This document shows, in pieces, positions 8,937 through 17,897 of a stretch of 64,000 bases of DNA (within the stretch, counting starts at the first letter, position 1; every line of letters starts with the position of its first letter). The DNA is taken from positions 2,829,501 through 2,893,500 of the forward strand of contig NC_019689.1 in assembly GCF_000317025.1 (NCBI RefSeq). The letters are read 5' to 3'. The stretch is from Pleurocapsa sp. PCC 7327 (GTDB lineage: Bacteria > Cyanobacteriota > Cyanobacteriia > Cyanobacteriales > Microcystaceae). The notes below the pieces were generated by a model. It saw nothing but the letters and a program-made list of their open reading frames with translations, was not told where the DNA came from and did not search any database. A program made the translations under genes and the position numbers.

Positions 8937-9401
8937 TCATCGTTTTAGCATGCGAGCCATTTCTCGCTCGTCTTGACGGCGTTTGAGAGTTTCGCGCTTA
9001 TCGTGAAGTTTCTTCCCTCGTCCGAGTCCCAAGCTGACTTTTACCCAGCTACCTTTGAAATACATTTTTAGAGGAACTAAGGTTAAGCCTTTCTGTTCGA
9101 CTTGCCCGATTAGCTTACTAATTTCTTTACGGTGCAGCAGTAACTTGCGGGTACGGCGAGGATCGTGATTAAAATATTGTCCGCTTGCTTCGTAGGGGGA
9201 GATATGGACATTAATCAACCATGCTTCTCCATTGCGAATCAAGGCATATCCGTCCCGGAGGTTAACCTTCCCAGCACGAATCGATTTCACCTCGGTTCCT
9301 AAAAGCTCAATTCCCGCCTCGTAAGTTTCCAGGATTTCATAAAGAAAGCGAGCTTGGCGGTTGTCGCTAATAATTTTGATTCTGTCGTCTCGATCGCTCA
9401 T
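8937..9401 (-). CDS. smpB: SsrA-binding protein
   Basis: 154 residues from the ATG at 9401 ([19 protein letters not shown]). An upstream extension to 9461 is open but unconserved. SmpB binds tmRNA and delivers it to stalled ribosomes for trans-translation. Blocks seen: [72 protein letters not shown] and the basic C-terminal tail [18 protein letters not shown]. All expected elements of the OB core and tail are present. The gene is adjacent to tRNA-Gly on the same strand; no tmRNA gene is seen in the window. Confidence 0.96.
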   Translation of the reverse strand: MSDRDDRIKIISDNRQARFLYEILETYEAGIELLGTEVKSIRAGKVNLRDGYALIRNGEAWLINVHISPYEASGQYFNHDPRRTRKLLLHRKEISKLIGQVEQKGLTLVPLKMYFKGSWVKVSLGLGRGKKLHDKRETLKRRQDEREMARMLKR

Positions 9402-9594
9402 AATTTTTCTAGGATAGCACTTGTTTTTTTCATAAAATTTGCATTTCTCTTGACAATTCAATTCTAAACTGTAACAATTAATACAGAAAATAAATCGTTC
9501 ATCTCTCTAAGTCCTGACTAGGGAGACGGAAGTAGGGAAATATCCCGAAGGAACGCGCCTCGAAAACCCCTACAATTTCTGAGGAGCGAAAACG

Positions 9595-10020
9595 ATGAAA
9601 CTTACCTATCGCGGCGTTAGCTATGAATACAATCCCATCGTTGTAGAAACGACAACGGGTGAAGTAGGTGGAAAATATCGGAGTCGAGATTGGAGATTCC
9701 GCAACCTGAAGAAACCGCCTATTTTAGTACCAAGAGCCAATTTGACGTATCGCGGAGTAACCTATAACAAACCCGATACCGCCATTCCCGGAACAGCCGC
9801 ACCGGAAGCAACGCCTGCTGTCTCGATGGCAGACAAAGCTCGTACTTTAATGGCGGATCGCACCCAAGCCGTCAAAAAGCGCCAACAATCTCTCTTGAGT
9901 CGTGCAGTAGAGGAAATTGGCGCGACGGATGAGGTGTCAAAACATTGGACTCACATTCAAGGGCAAATTCAGCCTACTTTCCGGGATAATTACAATCGCT
10001 TTGGCGGTGCTGTAAGTTAG
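9595..10020 (+). CDS. DUF4278 domain protein
   Basis: 141 residues. The N-terminus MKLTYRGVSYEYNP is repeated as LTYRGVTYNKP at about 50-60, the signature of DUF4278, a cyanobacterial family of unknown function. A middle segment (about 65-95) is Pro/Ala-rich, then a helical segment SRAVEEIGATDEVSKHW. No signal peptide. A good ribosome binding site (GAGGAGCG) precedes the ATG. The gene is followed by a strong bidirectional terminator shared with the convergent hydrolase. In the family the YRG(V/I)xY motif is the only hallmark; no function is inferred. Confidence 0.85.
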   Translation: MKLTYRGVSYEYNPIVVETTTGEVGGKYRSRDWRFRNLKKPPILVPRANLTYRGVTYNKPDTAIPGTAAPEATPAVSMADKARTLMADRTQAVKKRQQSLLSRAVEEIGATDEVSKHWTHIQGQIQPTFRDNYNRFGGAVS

Positions 10021-10040
10021 TACGAAGTCAATTGCTAGAT

Positions 10041-10073
10041 AAACAAAACACCCCTTTATGGGGTGTTTTGTTT
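10041..10073. terminator. Strong bidirectional intrinsic terminator
   Basis: A perfect 14-bp inverted repeat, arms 10041-10054 and 10060-10073 with core ACACCCC/GGGGTGT and a 5-base loop. A-rich and T-rich flanks on both arms allow termination from either side. It sits 20 bases after the DUF4278 stop and 12 bases from the convergent hydrolase stop. Confidence 0.9.
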
Positions 10074-10084
10074 TGATTATGCTT

Positions 10085-11026
10085 CTAAGAAAGATTTTCC
10101 ATCGCGCCAACAAAAGAGCGAGAAATAAACGGGAGAATTTCCTTTTTCTTAGTATCGGCTTTACCTTCTGTAAAAACGACGAGAAGATAGGGTTGACGGT
10201 TGGGAATTTCGATATAAGCGGCATCGTGACGGACTTGACTCGTCCAACCAGCTTTTGACCATAACTGAGCATTGGTTGGCAACCCTTCACCTAAAAACCC
10301 GGTAACCTGATTTTCCTCATCAGAGGCAGAAGACGTTGCAAAATCAAGATTTCGTTTGAGCAAGTCCATCATCTGCTGCGATCGCGCTGACGATACCGCC
10401 ACTCCCCCGACAATCGCGTGTAATAGCCTTGCTACCGCATTAGTGGTCAGCATATTGCGATTTTCCATCATCTCGCCCAAAAATGCCCTTTCTCGACCAT
10501 AAGGTCCATCTCCCCACGGTTTCTGGTTAACATTGATGTTGGCTAATTCTTCCCAGCCTAGCGATTGAAAATAGCGATTGACGATATTACGCTGATACTT
10601 CCACGTTTCCAAAGGACCTGGAGGCAATTCTGGACCGCTAGTAGTCCCCGTCAACACGTCTACGACTAAACTGGTGGCATCGTTGCTCGAATCGACGATC
10701 ATATCCCGAATGGCTCGATTTAGCTCCGCCGATTCGGGAATCATTCCTCCTTCTAGCCATTCGTGAATCGCAACCAAATAAAACAGTTTGACGATGCTAG
10801 CTGGATAAATGCGATCGTCTCCTCGATAGCTATAGCCTCGCACCGGATATTTCCAGAACTCCTCGGCAGAAATCGCTCCACCCGTATTGACCGCGACTGG
10901 AGGATCGTAAACGATCCAAGTTAAGGCGATGCGATCGCGTTCTAAGTCGGGAAATTTAGCCCAAGTTTTTTCTAAAATATCGGTTGCGAGTTTGTCGAGT
11001 TGTTTGTCTTGTCGAAAAAAGATCAT
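10085..11026 (-). CDS. Class A beta-lactamase-fold serine hydrolase
   Basis: 313 residues with the penicilloyl-serine motifs in order: SxxK at 77-80 (PASIVK), SND at 114-116 (VDSSNDA) and KAG at 258-260 (WSKAGW), close to the KTG box. The Glu-containing omega-loop region is not clear to me. This belongs to the beta-lactamase2 (class A-like) group widely present in cyanobacteria. No N-terminal signal peptide is visible (MIFFRQDKQLDKLA), so it is probably cytoplasmic or the start is misplaced. It may be a peptidase or amidase rather than an antibiotic-resistance enzyme. Convergent with the DUF4278 gene. Confidence 0.8.
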   Translation of the reverse strand: MIFFRQDKQLDKLATDILEKTWAKFPDLERDRIALTWIVYDPPVAVNTGGAISAEEFWKYPVRGYSYRGDDRIYPASIVKLFYLVAIHEWLEGGMIPESAELNRAIRDMIVDSSNDATSLVVDVLTGTTSGPELPPGPLETWKYQRNIVNRYFQSLGWEELANINVNQKPWGDGPYGRERAFLGEMMENRNMLTTNAVARLLHAIVGGVAVSSARSQQMMDLLKRNLDFATSSASDEENQVTGFLGEGLPTNAQLWSKAGWTSQVRHDAAYIEIPNRQPYLLVVFTEGKADTKKKEILPFISRSFVGAMENLS

Positions 11027-11223
11027 GGGGAGACGGGGGAGTATGGGGAGTGTGGGAGGAAGTGGGAGGGTGGGGAGACGGGGAAATGGGGAAACAATTA
11101 ACCACTAACCACCAACCACTAACTACTCCTCAATCCTTGCATCCAAAATCAAAGGACCAATGACAAAGGACAATTGACCAATCCCCAATCCAAAATCCAA
11201 AATCGAATTACTGGTCACTGTCA
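11027..11223. repeat. Low-complexity G-rich and heptamer-like repeat gap
   Basis: The gap between cpcS and the hydrolase begins with degenerate GGGGAGA/GTGGGAGG units (about 11029-11092), followed by AACCACTAACCACCAACCACTAACT units (about 11098-11126) and CCAAAATC/CAATGACAAAGGACAATTGACCAAT units up to 11212. These are degenerate short tandem repeats of a type scattered in cyanobacterial intergenic DNA. Related text appears at 20310-20385. Confidence 0.75.
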
Positions 11224-11820
11224 TTACCAGCCGCTGATGGAATAAAACTGCGTTCCTTCGGAAGGAGGTGCTTGAGATCCGCTAGATTCATTTGCTTGTG
11301 ACTCGGTGCGAATTTCGGCGCAGAAAGTAGCCGTATTAAATCCGCCATAACGCTGAACGGTGCTAGTACGCAGGCGCATATCGGGACTGACGAACCAGAA
11401 ACGCTCGATGGTACTCATTGTTTCGTACTCAGTGATAAGAACCAATCCATTTTCGTCATCCATGTAGTATCGTCCCGCAATGGGTACGATTTCGGCATAA
11501 CCCCTCTCCCGCAGGAGCATGCCTTGTCTGGAATTATCGGCATTGGGAATTAAGGCAAACACCGTCGTTCCTCGGTGATTTTCGTCGGCCTTGTCCCACG
11601 CCATCGAGCCGTCCCAACTGACAAAGGCTCCGCCGACAGCCAAAGACGGATCTACCTCGTGCATTTCGCAAATTTCGACGATTTTGGGATGGTCGGCTGC
11701 TAGCGCTTCTACGTAAATATTCGAATCGCCTGTCTCTGCTCGTCTAAACGGGAGATGATGCGTCGTGCGCTGCGATCGCCATTTTCCGGCACTGTGCTGG
11801 AAAAATTCCATTGCGTCCAC
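11224..11820 (-). CDS. cpcS: CpcS/CpeS-type phycobiliprotein lyase
   Basis: 198 residues. CpcS lyases attach phycocyanobilin to Cys84-equivalent sites of phycobiliproteins and are calycin-fold beta-barrels. Diagnostic blocks: MEFFQHSAGKWRSQRTTHHL at the N-terminus, WDGSMAWDKADE, FALIPNADNSRQGMLLRERGYAE, GRYYMDDENGLVLITEYETM, ERFWFVSPDMRLRTSTV and FCAEIR. The C-terminal ~25 residues (QANESSGSQAPPSEG) are low complexity. Located just downstream of topA on the same strand with 53 bases between. Within the family it resembles CpcS rather than CpcU/CpcT, but a subtype call needs a tree. Confidence 0.9.
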   Translation of the reverse strand: MDAMEFFQHSAGKWRSQRTTHHLPFRRAETGDSNIYVEALAADHPKIVEICEMHEVDPSLAVGGAFVSWDGSMAWDKADENHRGTTVFALIPNADNSRQGMLLRERGYAEIVPIAGRYYMDDENGLVLITEYETMSTIERFWFVSPDMRLRTSTVQRYGGFNTATFCAEIRTESQANESSGSQAPPSEGTQFYSISGW

Positions 11821-11873
11821 TTCTAATATACCTCCTAGTTTTCCTATCTCAATTCACTATAACTGCGATCGCT

Positions 11874-14492
11874 CTATGTTTTCTTAGTCGTTGTTTTCTT
11901 CGTTTTCGAGGCAGTTGCAGTAGACTTGCGAGTCGATTTTTTTGTCCCTGCTTTGGCAGCGATCAGCTCTAAAGCTTTTTCGAGGGTCAAACTTTCTACG
12001 GTTTCTCCTTCAGGAATGCCAGCATTGGTCTTGCCGTGCTTGACGTAAGCTCCATAAGGACCGTCGTAGATATTGACGGGTTCGTTATCGTCAGGATGAA
12101 CCCCCAGTTCGCGCAATGGTTCTTTTTTAGTGCTGCGACTGCCTCCTCGTCCTCGCTTCGGTTCGGATAATAATTCTAGCGCCCGTTCTAGAGTCACGGT
12201 CAAAACATCATCTCCTGCTTTGAGGGAACGGTAATCTAGTCCTTCCTTGCCTTGGTCATGCACGACATAAGGACCAAATCGCCCCAGCCCGGCTTTAATT
12301 TTTGCGCCCGTCGCTGGATGGGTTCCTAACGTTCGAGGCAGAGACAATAAACCGACTGCCATCTCCAGCGTCACTTCTTCCGGTTTAACGCCTTTGGGAA
12401 GGGAAACGCGTTTGGGTTTTTTATTGTTTTCCGACTCTTCTCCCAACTGAACGTAAGGACCATAAGTGCCGATTTTTAGATAAATTGGTTCTCCGGTTTC
12501 TGGATGCAATCCTAATTTATCGGGACCTTCAGTTTTTTGGCGCAGCAGCACCTGCACCTGTTCGGGATTGAGATCGGCAGGAGTCACGTCTGGCGGCAGA
12601 GAAACTGTCACGACTTCTTCGTCGTTGGGAACTTCTAGATAAGGTCCAAATTTCCCGATTTTGACGACTGCATTCAGATTTTCTAGACAAATTGTTTTCG
12701 CCTTGCTGGGGTCAATGTCGCTTTCTCTAACCTTAACTTGATTCTCTAGTCCTTCGTTCCCCAGATAAAACTTCTGAAGGTAGGGAAGCCATTCAGCTTT
12801 GCCGCTAGCAATTTCATCTAAGGTTTGTTCCATCTTGGCGGTAAAGCTTACATCTACCAAGTCGGAAAAATGTTTTTCTAGCAGGCTAGTGACGGCAAAA
12901 GCCGGAAAAGTCGGGACTAAGGCTTTATTCTCCATCTTGGCATAGCCGCGATCGATAATTGTCCCGATAATGGTGGCATAAGTACTGGGACGACCCACCC
13001 CTTCGCTTTCTAAGGTTTTGACTAAAGAGGCTTCGCTATAGCGAGCGGGCGGTTGGGTTTCGTGTCCCCAAACATCCAATTGCTTGCACTCCGGCGTATC
13101 TCCGACTTTCAGGGGAGGAAGAATCACATCTTGGCTATCGAGGGCAGCTTCTGGGTCATCGGAACCTTCGACATAGGCGCGAAAAAAGCCTGCAAAATCA
13201 ATGCGTTTCCCAGAAGCTCTAAAATCGGCATCTTCGACTTTAATATTGACGGTCGTTATGGTCAAGCGTGCGTCTGCCATCTGACAGGCAACCGTTCGCT
13301 TCCAAATTAAATCGTAGAGGGAGAATTCCAGTCCCGATAGCCCTGTTTCGCTGGGGATGCGGAAGCTACTGCCTGCAGGACGGATAGCTTCGTGTGCTTC
13401 TTGCGCTCCTTTACTTTTTGTGGTATAATAATGCGGCTTAGAGCTGAGGTATTCTTTGCCGTACATTTCCTCAACGCAGGATCTCGCTGCTGCGATCGCC
13501 TGTGCAGACAAATGCACCGAATCCGTTCGCATGTAAGTGATGTAGCCCTGCTCGTAGAGACTTTGGGCGATCCGCATCGTATCTCGCGCCGAAATGCCCA
13601 GTTTTCGGTTGGCTTCCTGTTGCAGGGTAGAAGTTGTAAAAGGAGGAGCGGGTTTGCGAGTGGTGGGTTTTTCTTCGGTGTTGGTAACTTTCCAGACTTT
13701 ATCTTCGAGGCGCTCTTTGAGAGCGGTTGCTTCTTCTTCGTTGAGAACCACTACATCGCGCCCTCGCGCAATTTTCCCCGTTGTGGGGTCGAAATCGCTC
13801 CCCGTAGCCAGCTTTTTCTCGCCTAAAGCAATTAATCTTGCTTCAAAGGGAGTTTTTTCTTGTTCTAATATGGCTTTGAGATCCCAATAACTTCCCGATT
13901 TAAAGGCAAGGCGTTCTCGCTCTCGTTGCACTAACAAGCGTACGGCAACAGATTGAACTCGTCCGGCAGACAATCCCCAAGCGATTTTTTTCCACAGCAA
14001 GGGAGAGAGAGTATAGCCGACTAGACGGTCTAAAATCCGTCGCGTTTCCTGAGCGCGAACCAAATTCTCGTCGATCTGGCGACAATTTTTGAGAGCTTCT
14101 TGAATCGCCTCGCGGGTGATTTCGTGGAAAACCATCCGCTCGACCGGAACTTTTGGCTTTAGGATCTGGGTGAGATGCCAGCTAATACTTTCCCCTTCGC
14201 GATCTTCGTCCGTTGCGAGGATGAGTTTGTCCGCCTTTTTTAGTGCCGCTTGGAGTTCTCTAACGACTTTTTTCTTGGTTTGAGGAACGACGTAGAGCGG
14301 CTCGAAATTATTTTCGACGTTAACTCCTAACGTTGTCCACTTTTTGTCTTTATATTCCGGCGGAATTTCCTCAGCGGATGCCGGCAAATCGCGCACGTGT
14401 CCCATTGATGCCTCTACGAGGTAATCTTTAGGCAAATAGTTCCCGATTGTGCGGGCTTTAGTGGGGGATTCGACGATGACGAGAGTTGACAT
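11874..14492 (-). CDS. topA: DNA topoisomerase I
   Basis: 872 residues. Relaxes negative supercoils by a type IA mechanism. Toprim domain at 1-140 with TDEDREGE (94-101); active-site Tyr320 in [25 protein letters not shown] at 175-191; [13 protein letters not shown] downstream. The C-terminal third has four related repeats around [27 protein letters not shown] and [10 protein letters not shown] in place of Cys4 zinc fingers. The extreme C-terminus is a Lys/Thr-rich tail ([20 protein letters not shown]). This layout is usual for cyanobacterial TopA. Divergent from ndhB across a 360-base gap. Confidence 0.97.
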   Translation of the reverse strand: MSTLVIVESPTKARTIGNYLPKDYLVEASMGHVRDLPASAEEIPPEYKDKKWTTLGVNVENNFEPLYVVPQTKKKVVRELQAALKKADKLILATDEDREGESISWHLTQILKPKVPVERMVFHEITREAIQEALKNCRQIDENLVRAQETRRILDRLVGYTLSPLLWKKIAWGLSAGRVQSVAVRLLVQRERERLAFKSGSYWDLKAILEQEKTPFEARLIALGEKKLATGSDFDPTTGKIARGRDVVVLNEEEATALKERLEDKVWKVTNTEEKPTTRKPAPPFTTSTLQQEANRKLGISARDTMRIAQSLYEQGYITYMRTDSVHLSAQAIAAARSCVEEMYGKEYLSSKPHYYTTKSKGAQEAHEAIRPAGSSFRIPSETGLSGLEFSLYDLIWKRTVACQMADARLTITTVNIKVEDADFRASGKRIDFAGFFRAYVEGSDDPEAALDSQDVILPPLKVGDTPECKQLDVWGHETQPPARYSEASLVKTLESEGVGRPSTYATIIGTIIDRGYAKMENKALVPTFPAFAVTSLLEKHFSDLVDVSFTAKMEQTLDEIASGKAEWLPYLQKFYLGNEGLENQVKVRESDIDPSKAKTICLENLNAVVKIGKFGPYLEVPNDEEVVTVSLPPDVTPADLNPEQVQVLLRQKTEGPDKLGLHPETGEPIYLKIGTYGPYVQLGEESENNKKPKRVSLPKGVKPEEVTLEMAVGLLSLPRTLGTHPATGAKIKAGLGRFGPYVVHDQGKEGLDYRSLKAGDDVLTVTLERALELLSEPKRGRGGSRSTKKEPLRELGVHPDDNEPVNIYDGPYGAYVKHGKTNAGIPEGETVESLTLEKALELIAAKAGTKKSTRKSTATASKTKKTTTKKT

Positions 14493-14852
14493 AAGAAGTT
14501 ACAAGTAGTTGCGCTGTTATAGCAATTAGTGCTGTTTGAGTACAACTAGATCGAGCAAAAATCAATTGAAGGGGAGAGTTCTGGATGGGAATTTAAGGCA
14601 GGCTCCTGGTAATTTAAATTTTTGCGCTCTTCTAACGCGGAATTCCCTAGGAATCCGATTAAACTTATCGCATAGTTTTAACATAGCTCAATCCTAGCTT
14701 ATCAATCTAACAAAACTTCTCGCGTCGATTGCAACCGAGAGATTGGAGTAACTTGCAGGTTACAATTTCTTTAAAGGTTTTTTAATGATACAAAAGCAGT
14801 TTATTCGGGTGCTGCCCTTTCTTACTATAGATTAGTTCAACTTATAAACCCT
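14493..14852. other. Divergent promoter region between topA and ndhB
   Basis: A 360-base gap that must hold promoters for both genes. AT-rich segments lie at about 14765-14850. I see no hairpin, repeat or small gene I can support. Confidence 0.5.
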
Positions 14853-16478
14853 ATGGATTTTTCCACTCTTGTCGCTAGTCAGCTCAATGCTGGAACCATT
14901 TTGCCAGAAGGAATTGTAATTATCACCTTGATGGTCGTCGTCATCGGGGATCTAATTATGGGGCGCAGTTCCGCGCGTTGGCTTCCCTATGCCGCGATCG
15001 CGGGATTGCTGATTTCCATCGCGGCACTCTATCTCGGTTGGAACAATCCCACGCCTATGTCCTTTCTGGGGGCTTTTGAGGCAGATAACCTGAGCATTGT
15101 TTTCCGCGCTATCGTCGCCTTATCTACGGCAGTGACTATCTTAATGTCAGTGCGCTATGTAGAACAATCGGGCACGTCTTTGGCGGAGTTCATCGCTATC
15201 ATGCTTACGGCAACTCTGGGCGGGATGTTTCTGTCGGGGGGGAACGAACTGGTGATGATTTATATCTCCCTGGAGACGTTGAGTATCGCCTCCTATCTAA
15301 TGACGGGCTACATGAAGCGCGATCCCCGTTCTAATGAGGCGGCATTAAAATACCTGTTGATCGGTGCTTCGAGTTCGGCAATCTTTCTCTATGGAGTTTC
15401 CTTGCTGTATGGGTTGTCGGGGGGAGAAACGACCTTGGACGCGATCTCCACTAAGCTTGCCGATGCCAGCAGCGGTCAATCTTTGGCACTGGCGATCGCA
15501 CTGGTTTTCGTTATCGCTGGAGTCGCTTTCAAAATTTCTGCCGTTCCTTTCCACCAGTGGACTCCAGACGTTTACGAAGGATCTCCCACCCCTGTCGTTG
15601 CTTTTCTCTCGGTCGGTTCTAAAGCGGCTGGGTTTGCCCTTGCCATTCGCATGTTAGTGACGGCTTTCGCCTTGGTAAGCGAACAGTGGCATTTTATCTT
15701 TACTGCCCTGGCAATTCTCAGCATGGTTTTGGGTAACGTCGTTGCCTTGGCACAAACCAGCATGAAACGGATGCTAGCTTACTCGTCCATCGGGCAAGCA
15801 GGTTTCGTGACGATTGGTTTGATTGCCGGAACCGATGCCGGATACTCTAGCGTCGTGTTTTATCTTTTGGTTTACTTGTTTATGAACCTGGGCGCATTTA
15901 CCTGCGTGATCCTTTTCTCTCTGCGCACGGGAACCGATCGGATCGCCGAATATGCGGGATTGTATCAAAAAGATCCGCTGTTAACCCTTGGTCTGAGCGT
16001 TTGTTTGCTCTCCTTGGGCGGCATTCCTCCCCTAGCTGGATTCTTTGGTAAGATCTATCTATTCTGGGCAGGTTGGCAAGCTGGACTTTACGGATTGGTC
16101 TTGTTGGGGTTAATTACCAGCGTTGCCTCAATTTACTACTATATCCGCGTCGTCAAGATGATGGTTGTCAAAGAACCGCAAGAGATGTCGGATGCGGTTA
16201 AGAATTATCCCGAAATTCGTTGGAATCTACCAGGAATGCGTCCCTTGCAAGTGGGATTGGTACTGTCACTCGTGGCAACTTCTCTAGCGGGAATTTTGTC
16301 AAATCCTCTGTTTACTCTTGCCACCGATTCTGTCACTACCACGCCAATTCTGAAAGCGGCTATTATCAGTCCTCAAGTCTCTCAAGTTAATCGTTCGCTC
16401 CCGAATGTTAAGAATACTCACAAAACAGTCGCGAATCTTTCGGTTTCAGAACAGCTTGAGCGAGCAAAACGTCAATAA
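14853..16478 (+). CDS. ndhB: NAD(P)H-quinone oxidoreductase subunit 2 (NDH-1 subunit N)
   Basis: 541 residues, a polytopic membrane subunit of the thylakoid NDH-1 complex, homologous to NuoN and part of the antiporter-like proton channel. NDH-1 in cyanobacteria serves respiration, cyclic electron flow and CO2 uptake. About 14 hydrophobic helices; conserved blocks [19 protein letters not shown] (glutamate in the fifth helix), [38 protein letters not shown] and [14 protein letters not shown]. The C-terminal tail of about 40 residues after the last helix is soluble. It lies alone and ends with a clear terminator. Confidence 0.97.
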   Translation: MDFSTLVASQLNAGTILPEGIVIITLMVVVIGDLIMGRSSARWLPYAAIAGLLISIAALYLGWNNPTPMSFLGAFEADNLSIVFRAIVALSTAVTILMSVRYVEQSGTSLAEFIAIMLTATLGGMFLSGGNELVMIYISLETLSIASYLMTGYMKRDPRSNEAALKYLLIGASSSAIFLYGVSLLYGLSGGETTLDAISTKLADASSGQSLALAIALVFVIAGVAFKISAVPFHQWTPDVYEGSPTPVVAFLSVGSKAAGFALAIRMLVTAFALVSEQWHFIFTALAILSMVLGNVVALAQTSMKRMLAYSSIGQAGFVTIGLIAGTDAGYSSVVFYLLVYLFMNLGAFTCVILFSLRTGTDRIAEYAGLYQKDPLLTLGLSVCLLSLGGIPPLAGFFGKIYLFWAGWQAGLYGLVLLGLITSVASIYYYIRVVKMMVVKEPQEMSDAVKNYPEIRWNLPGMRPLQVGLVLSLVATSLAGILSNPLFTLATDSVTTTPILKAAIISPQVSQVNRSLPNVKNTHKTVANLSVSEQLERAKRQ

Positions 16479-16520
16479 CTCCGTCCGTACCTAAAACCTT
16501 AGCACGATAAAGAGTTTTCC

Positions 16521-16556
16521 TAGAGGTGCAACGCGGTTGTACCTCTACTTTTTTAG
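16521..16556 (+). terminator. Intrinsic terminator after ndhB
   Basis: Stem TAGAGGTGCAAC (16521-16532) pairs with GTTGTACCTCTA (16536-16547) with one mismatch and a 3-base loop, followed by CTTTTTTA. It lies 42 bases after the ndhB stop and ahead of the convergent ferredoxin-like gene. Confidence 0.85.
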
Positions 16557-16593
16557 GCTATTTTAATCGCACGCAGTTGGATTGAAAAAGTTA

Positions 16594-16998
16594 TCAAAGA
16601 TTGGTAGAAATCGCCTGTACCGGACAGGTGGGAATGCACTGCTCGCAGACGACACAGCGCAATCGCAGGAATTTTAATTTAAACGTTTCCGGTTCTAGGG
16701 TTAAGGCTTCTGTGGGACAAACGCCCGTACACAACCCGCAGTCAACACAACTGTTTTCATCGATGACAATTTCGCGACTCGCCAGAGAAACGCCAATTCC
16801 CTGCGATCGCAACCATTCCATCGCCGCTTCTAACTCGTCGATATCCCCCGATAATTCTAGTACCAGTTTGCCTATCTGGTTGGGCGCGACTTGGGCGCGG
16901 ATAATATTGGCAGCAACGTTAAAATCCTTTGCCAGTCGATAAGTCACTGGCATATGCACCGTTCTTGGGGGAAAAGTCAGCGTGACCCGTTTTTTCAT
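16594..16998 (-). CDS. NIL domain / 2x[4Fe-4S] ferredoxin-like protein
   Basis: 134 residues. N-terminal NIL domain (about 1-76: RVTLTFPPRTVHMPVTYRLA, APNQIGKLVLELSGD), a ferredoxin-like ligand-binding fold also found on methionine ABC transporters. C-terminal bacterial ferredoxin with two 4-Cys motifs: Cys84, 87, 90, 94 and Cys115, 118, 121, 125. Such NIL-ferredoxins are conserved in cyanobacteria and have been linked to sulfur or methionine-related metabolism, but function is inferred. Cytoplasmic. Divergent from txlA with a 70-base gap. Confidence 0.88.
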   Translation of the reverse strand: MKKRVTLTFPPRTVHMPVTYRLAKDFNVAANIIRAQVAPNQIGKLVLELSGDIDELEAAMEWLRSQGIGVSLASREIVIDENSCVDCGLCTGVCPTEALTLEPETFKLKFLRLRCVVCEQCIPTCPVQAISTNL

Positions 16999-17068
16999 CG
17001 TTCGGTTGTCACTCGATCGTAAATAGCTACAATGAAATCGTATAAAATGAGTCCAAAATCAATTAGGT

Positions 17069-17647
17069 ATGGCTGAGAATTTATCGGGGTCTCAAGGAAC
17101 AAATGCCACTCGAATTAGAAACTTGTTAATTGCCATAGCTGCGATCGCTCTGGGCGTTGCCATCTCTTTTGGCTTTCAAACTCAAGCTAGCTCGGTTTCT
17201 CTCGAAGCGCAAGCCGAACAATCCACTCCCCTCGAAGTTGCCCTGACAAACGGCAAGCCCACTCTAACAGAATTCTATGCTAACTGGTGTACGACTTGTC
17301 AGGCGATGGCAAAAGATTTAGCCCAACTCAAACAAAATTATGCTGACTCGATAAATTTTGTCATGCTCAACGTCGATAATAGCAAATGGCTGCCCGAAAT
17401 CTTGCGTTATCGCGTGGACGGCATTCCCCATTTTGTTTTTTTAAATCGACAGGGAAAAGCAGTTGCCCAAACGATTGGCGAACAACCGCTTTCGGTCATG
17501 GAAGCCAATCTAAACGCTCTGGTCGCTAATTCAGAGTTGCCATACGCCTATTCTACGGGTCAAACCTCTACCTTTAACGCTCCAGTTAATGCTGCCAATT
17601 CCAGTCAGGACGATCCCCGCAGTCACGGCGCTCAAGTAAAACAGTAA
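17069..17647 (+). CDS. txlA: Membrane-anchored thioredoxin-like protein (TxlA/HCF164 type)
   Basis: 192 residues. A single hydrophobic anchor (about 17-36) is followed by a thioredoxin domain with active site WCTTC (73-77) and cis-Pro block VDGIPHFVFLN. The family member TxlA in cyanobacteria and HCF164 in plastids pass reducing equivalents into the thylakoid lumen for cytochrome and photosystem assembly. The Thr-Thr between the cysteines is typical of this branch. The C-terminal ~35 residues (STGQTSTFNAPVNAANSS) are low complexity. Starts ATGGCTGAG after a moderate spacer; divergent from the NIL-ferredoxin. Confidence 0.9.
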   Translation: MAENLSGSQGTNATRIRNLLIAIAAIALGVAISFGFQTQASSVSLEAQAEQSTPLEVALTNGKPTLTEFYANWCTTCQAMAKDLAQLKQNYADSINFVMLNVDNSKWLPEILRYRVDGIPHFVFLNRQGKAVAQTIGEQPLSVMEANLNALVANSELPYAYSTGQTSTFNAPVNAANSSQDDPRSHGAQVKQ

Positions 17648-17679
17648 ATCAAGTTTTTATAGGCAGCACAAACTTGACC

Positions 17680-17735
17680 ACAACAATTGACAATTGACAA
17701 TTCGCAATGACAATCAATTGTGAATTGGGTTGACG
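17680..17735. repeat. AATTGAC-type short repeats
   Basis: Units around CAATTGACAATTGACAATTCGCAATGAC followed by CAATTGTGAATTGGGTTGAC in the gap after txlA. The text is partly self-complementary. A similar motif occurs near 430-510 beside the IS end. Degenerate short tandem repeats. Confidence 0.6.
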
Positions 17736-17897
17736 CTGACAGCTTAAGAGGCTATATAGGAACAGAACCATTACTCGATTACTAAGGCGATCGTGAGAAA
17801 TTAGTTATCAAAATCTTTAACACTCCATCTCCATCGCAAATCTGAGCTTAAAAAGCGATCGCGACAAGATTCGTGCCAACTTAAGCAAATTTTTGCG

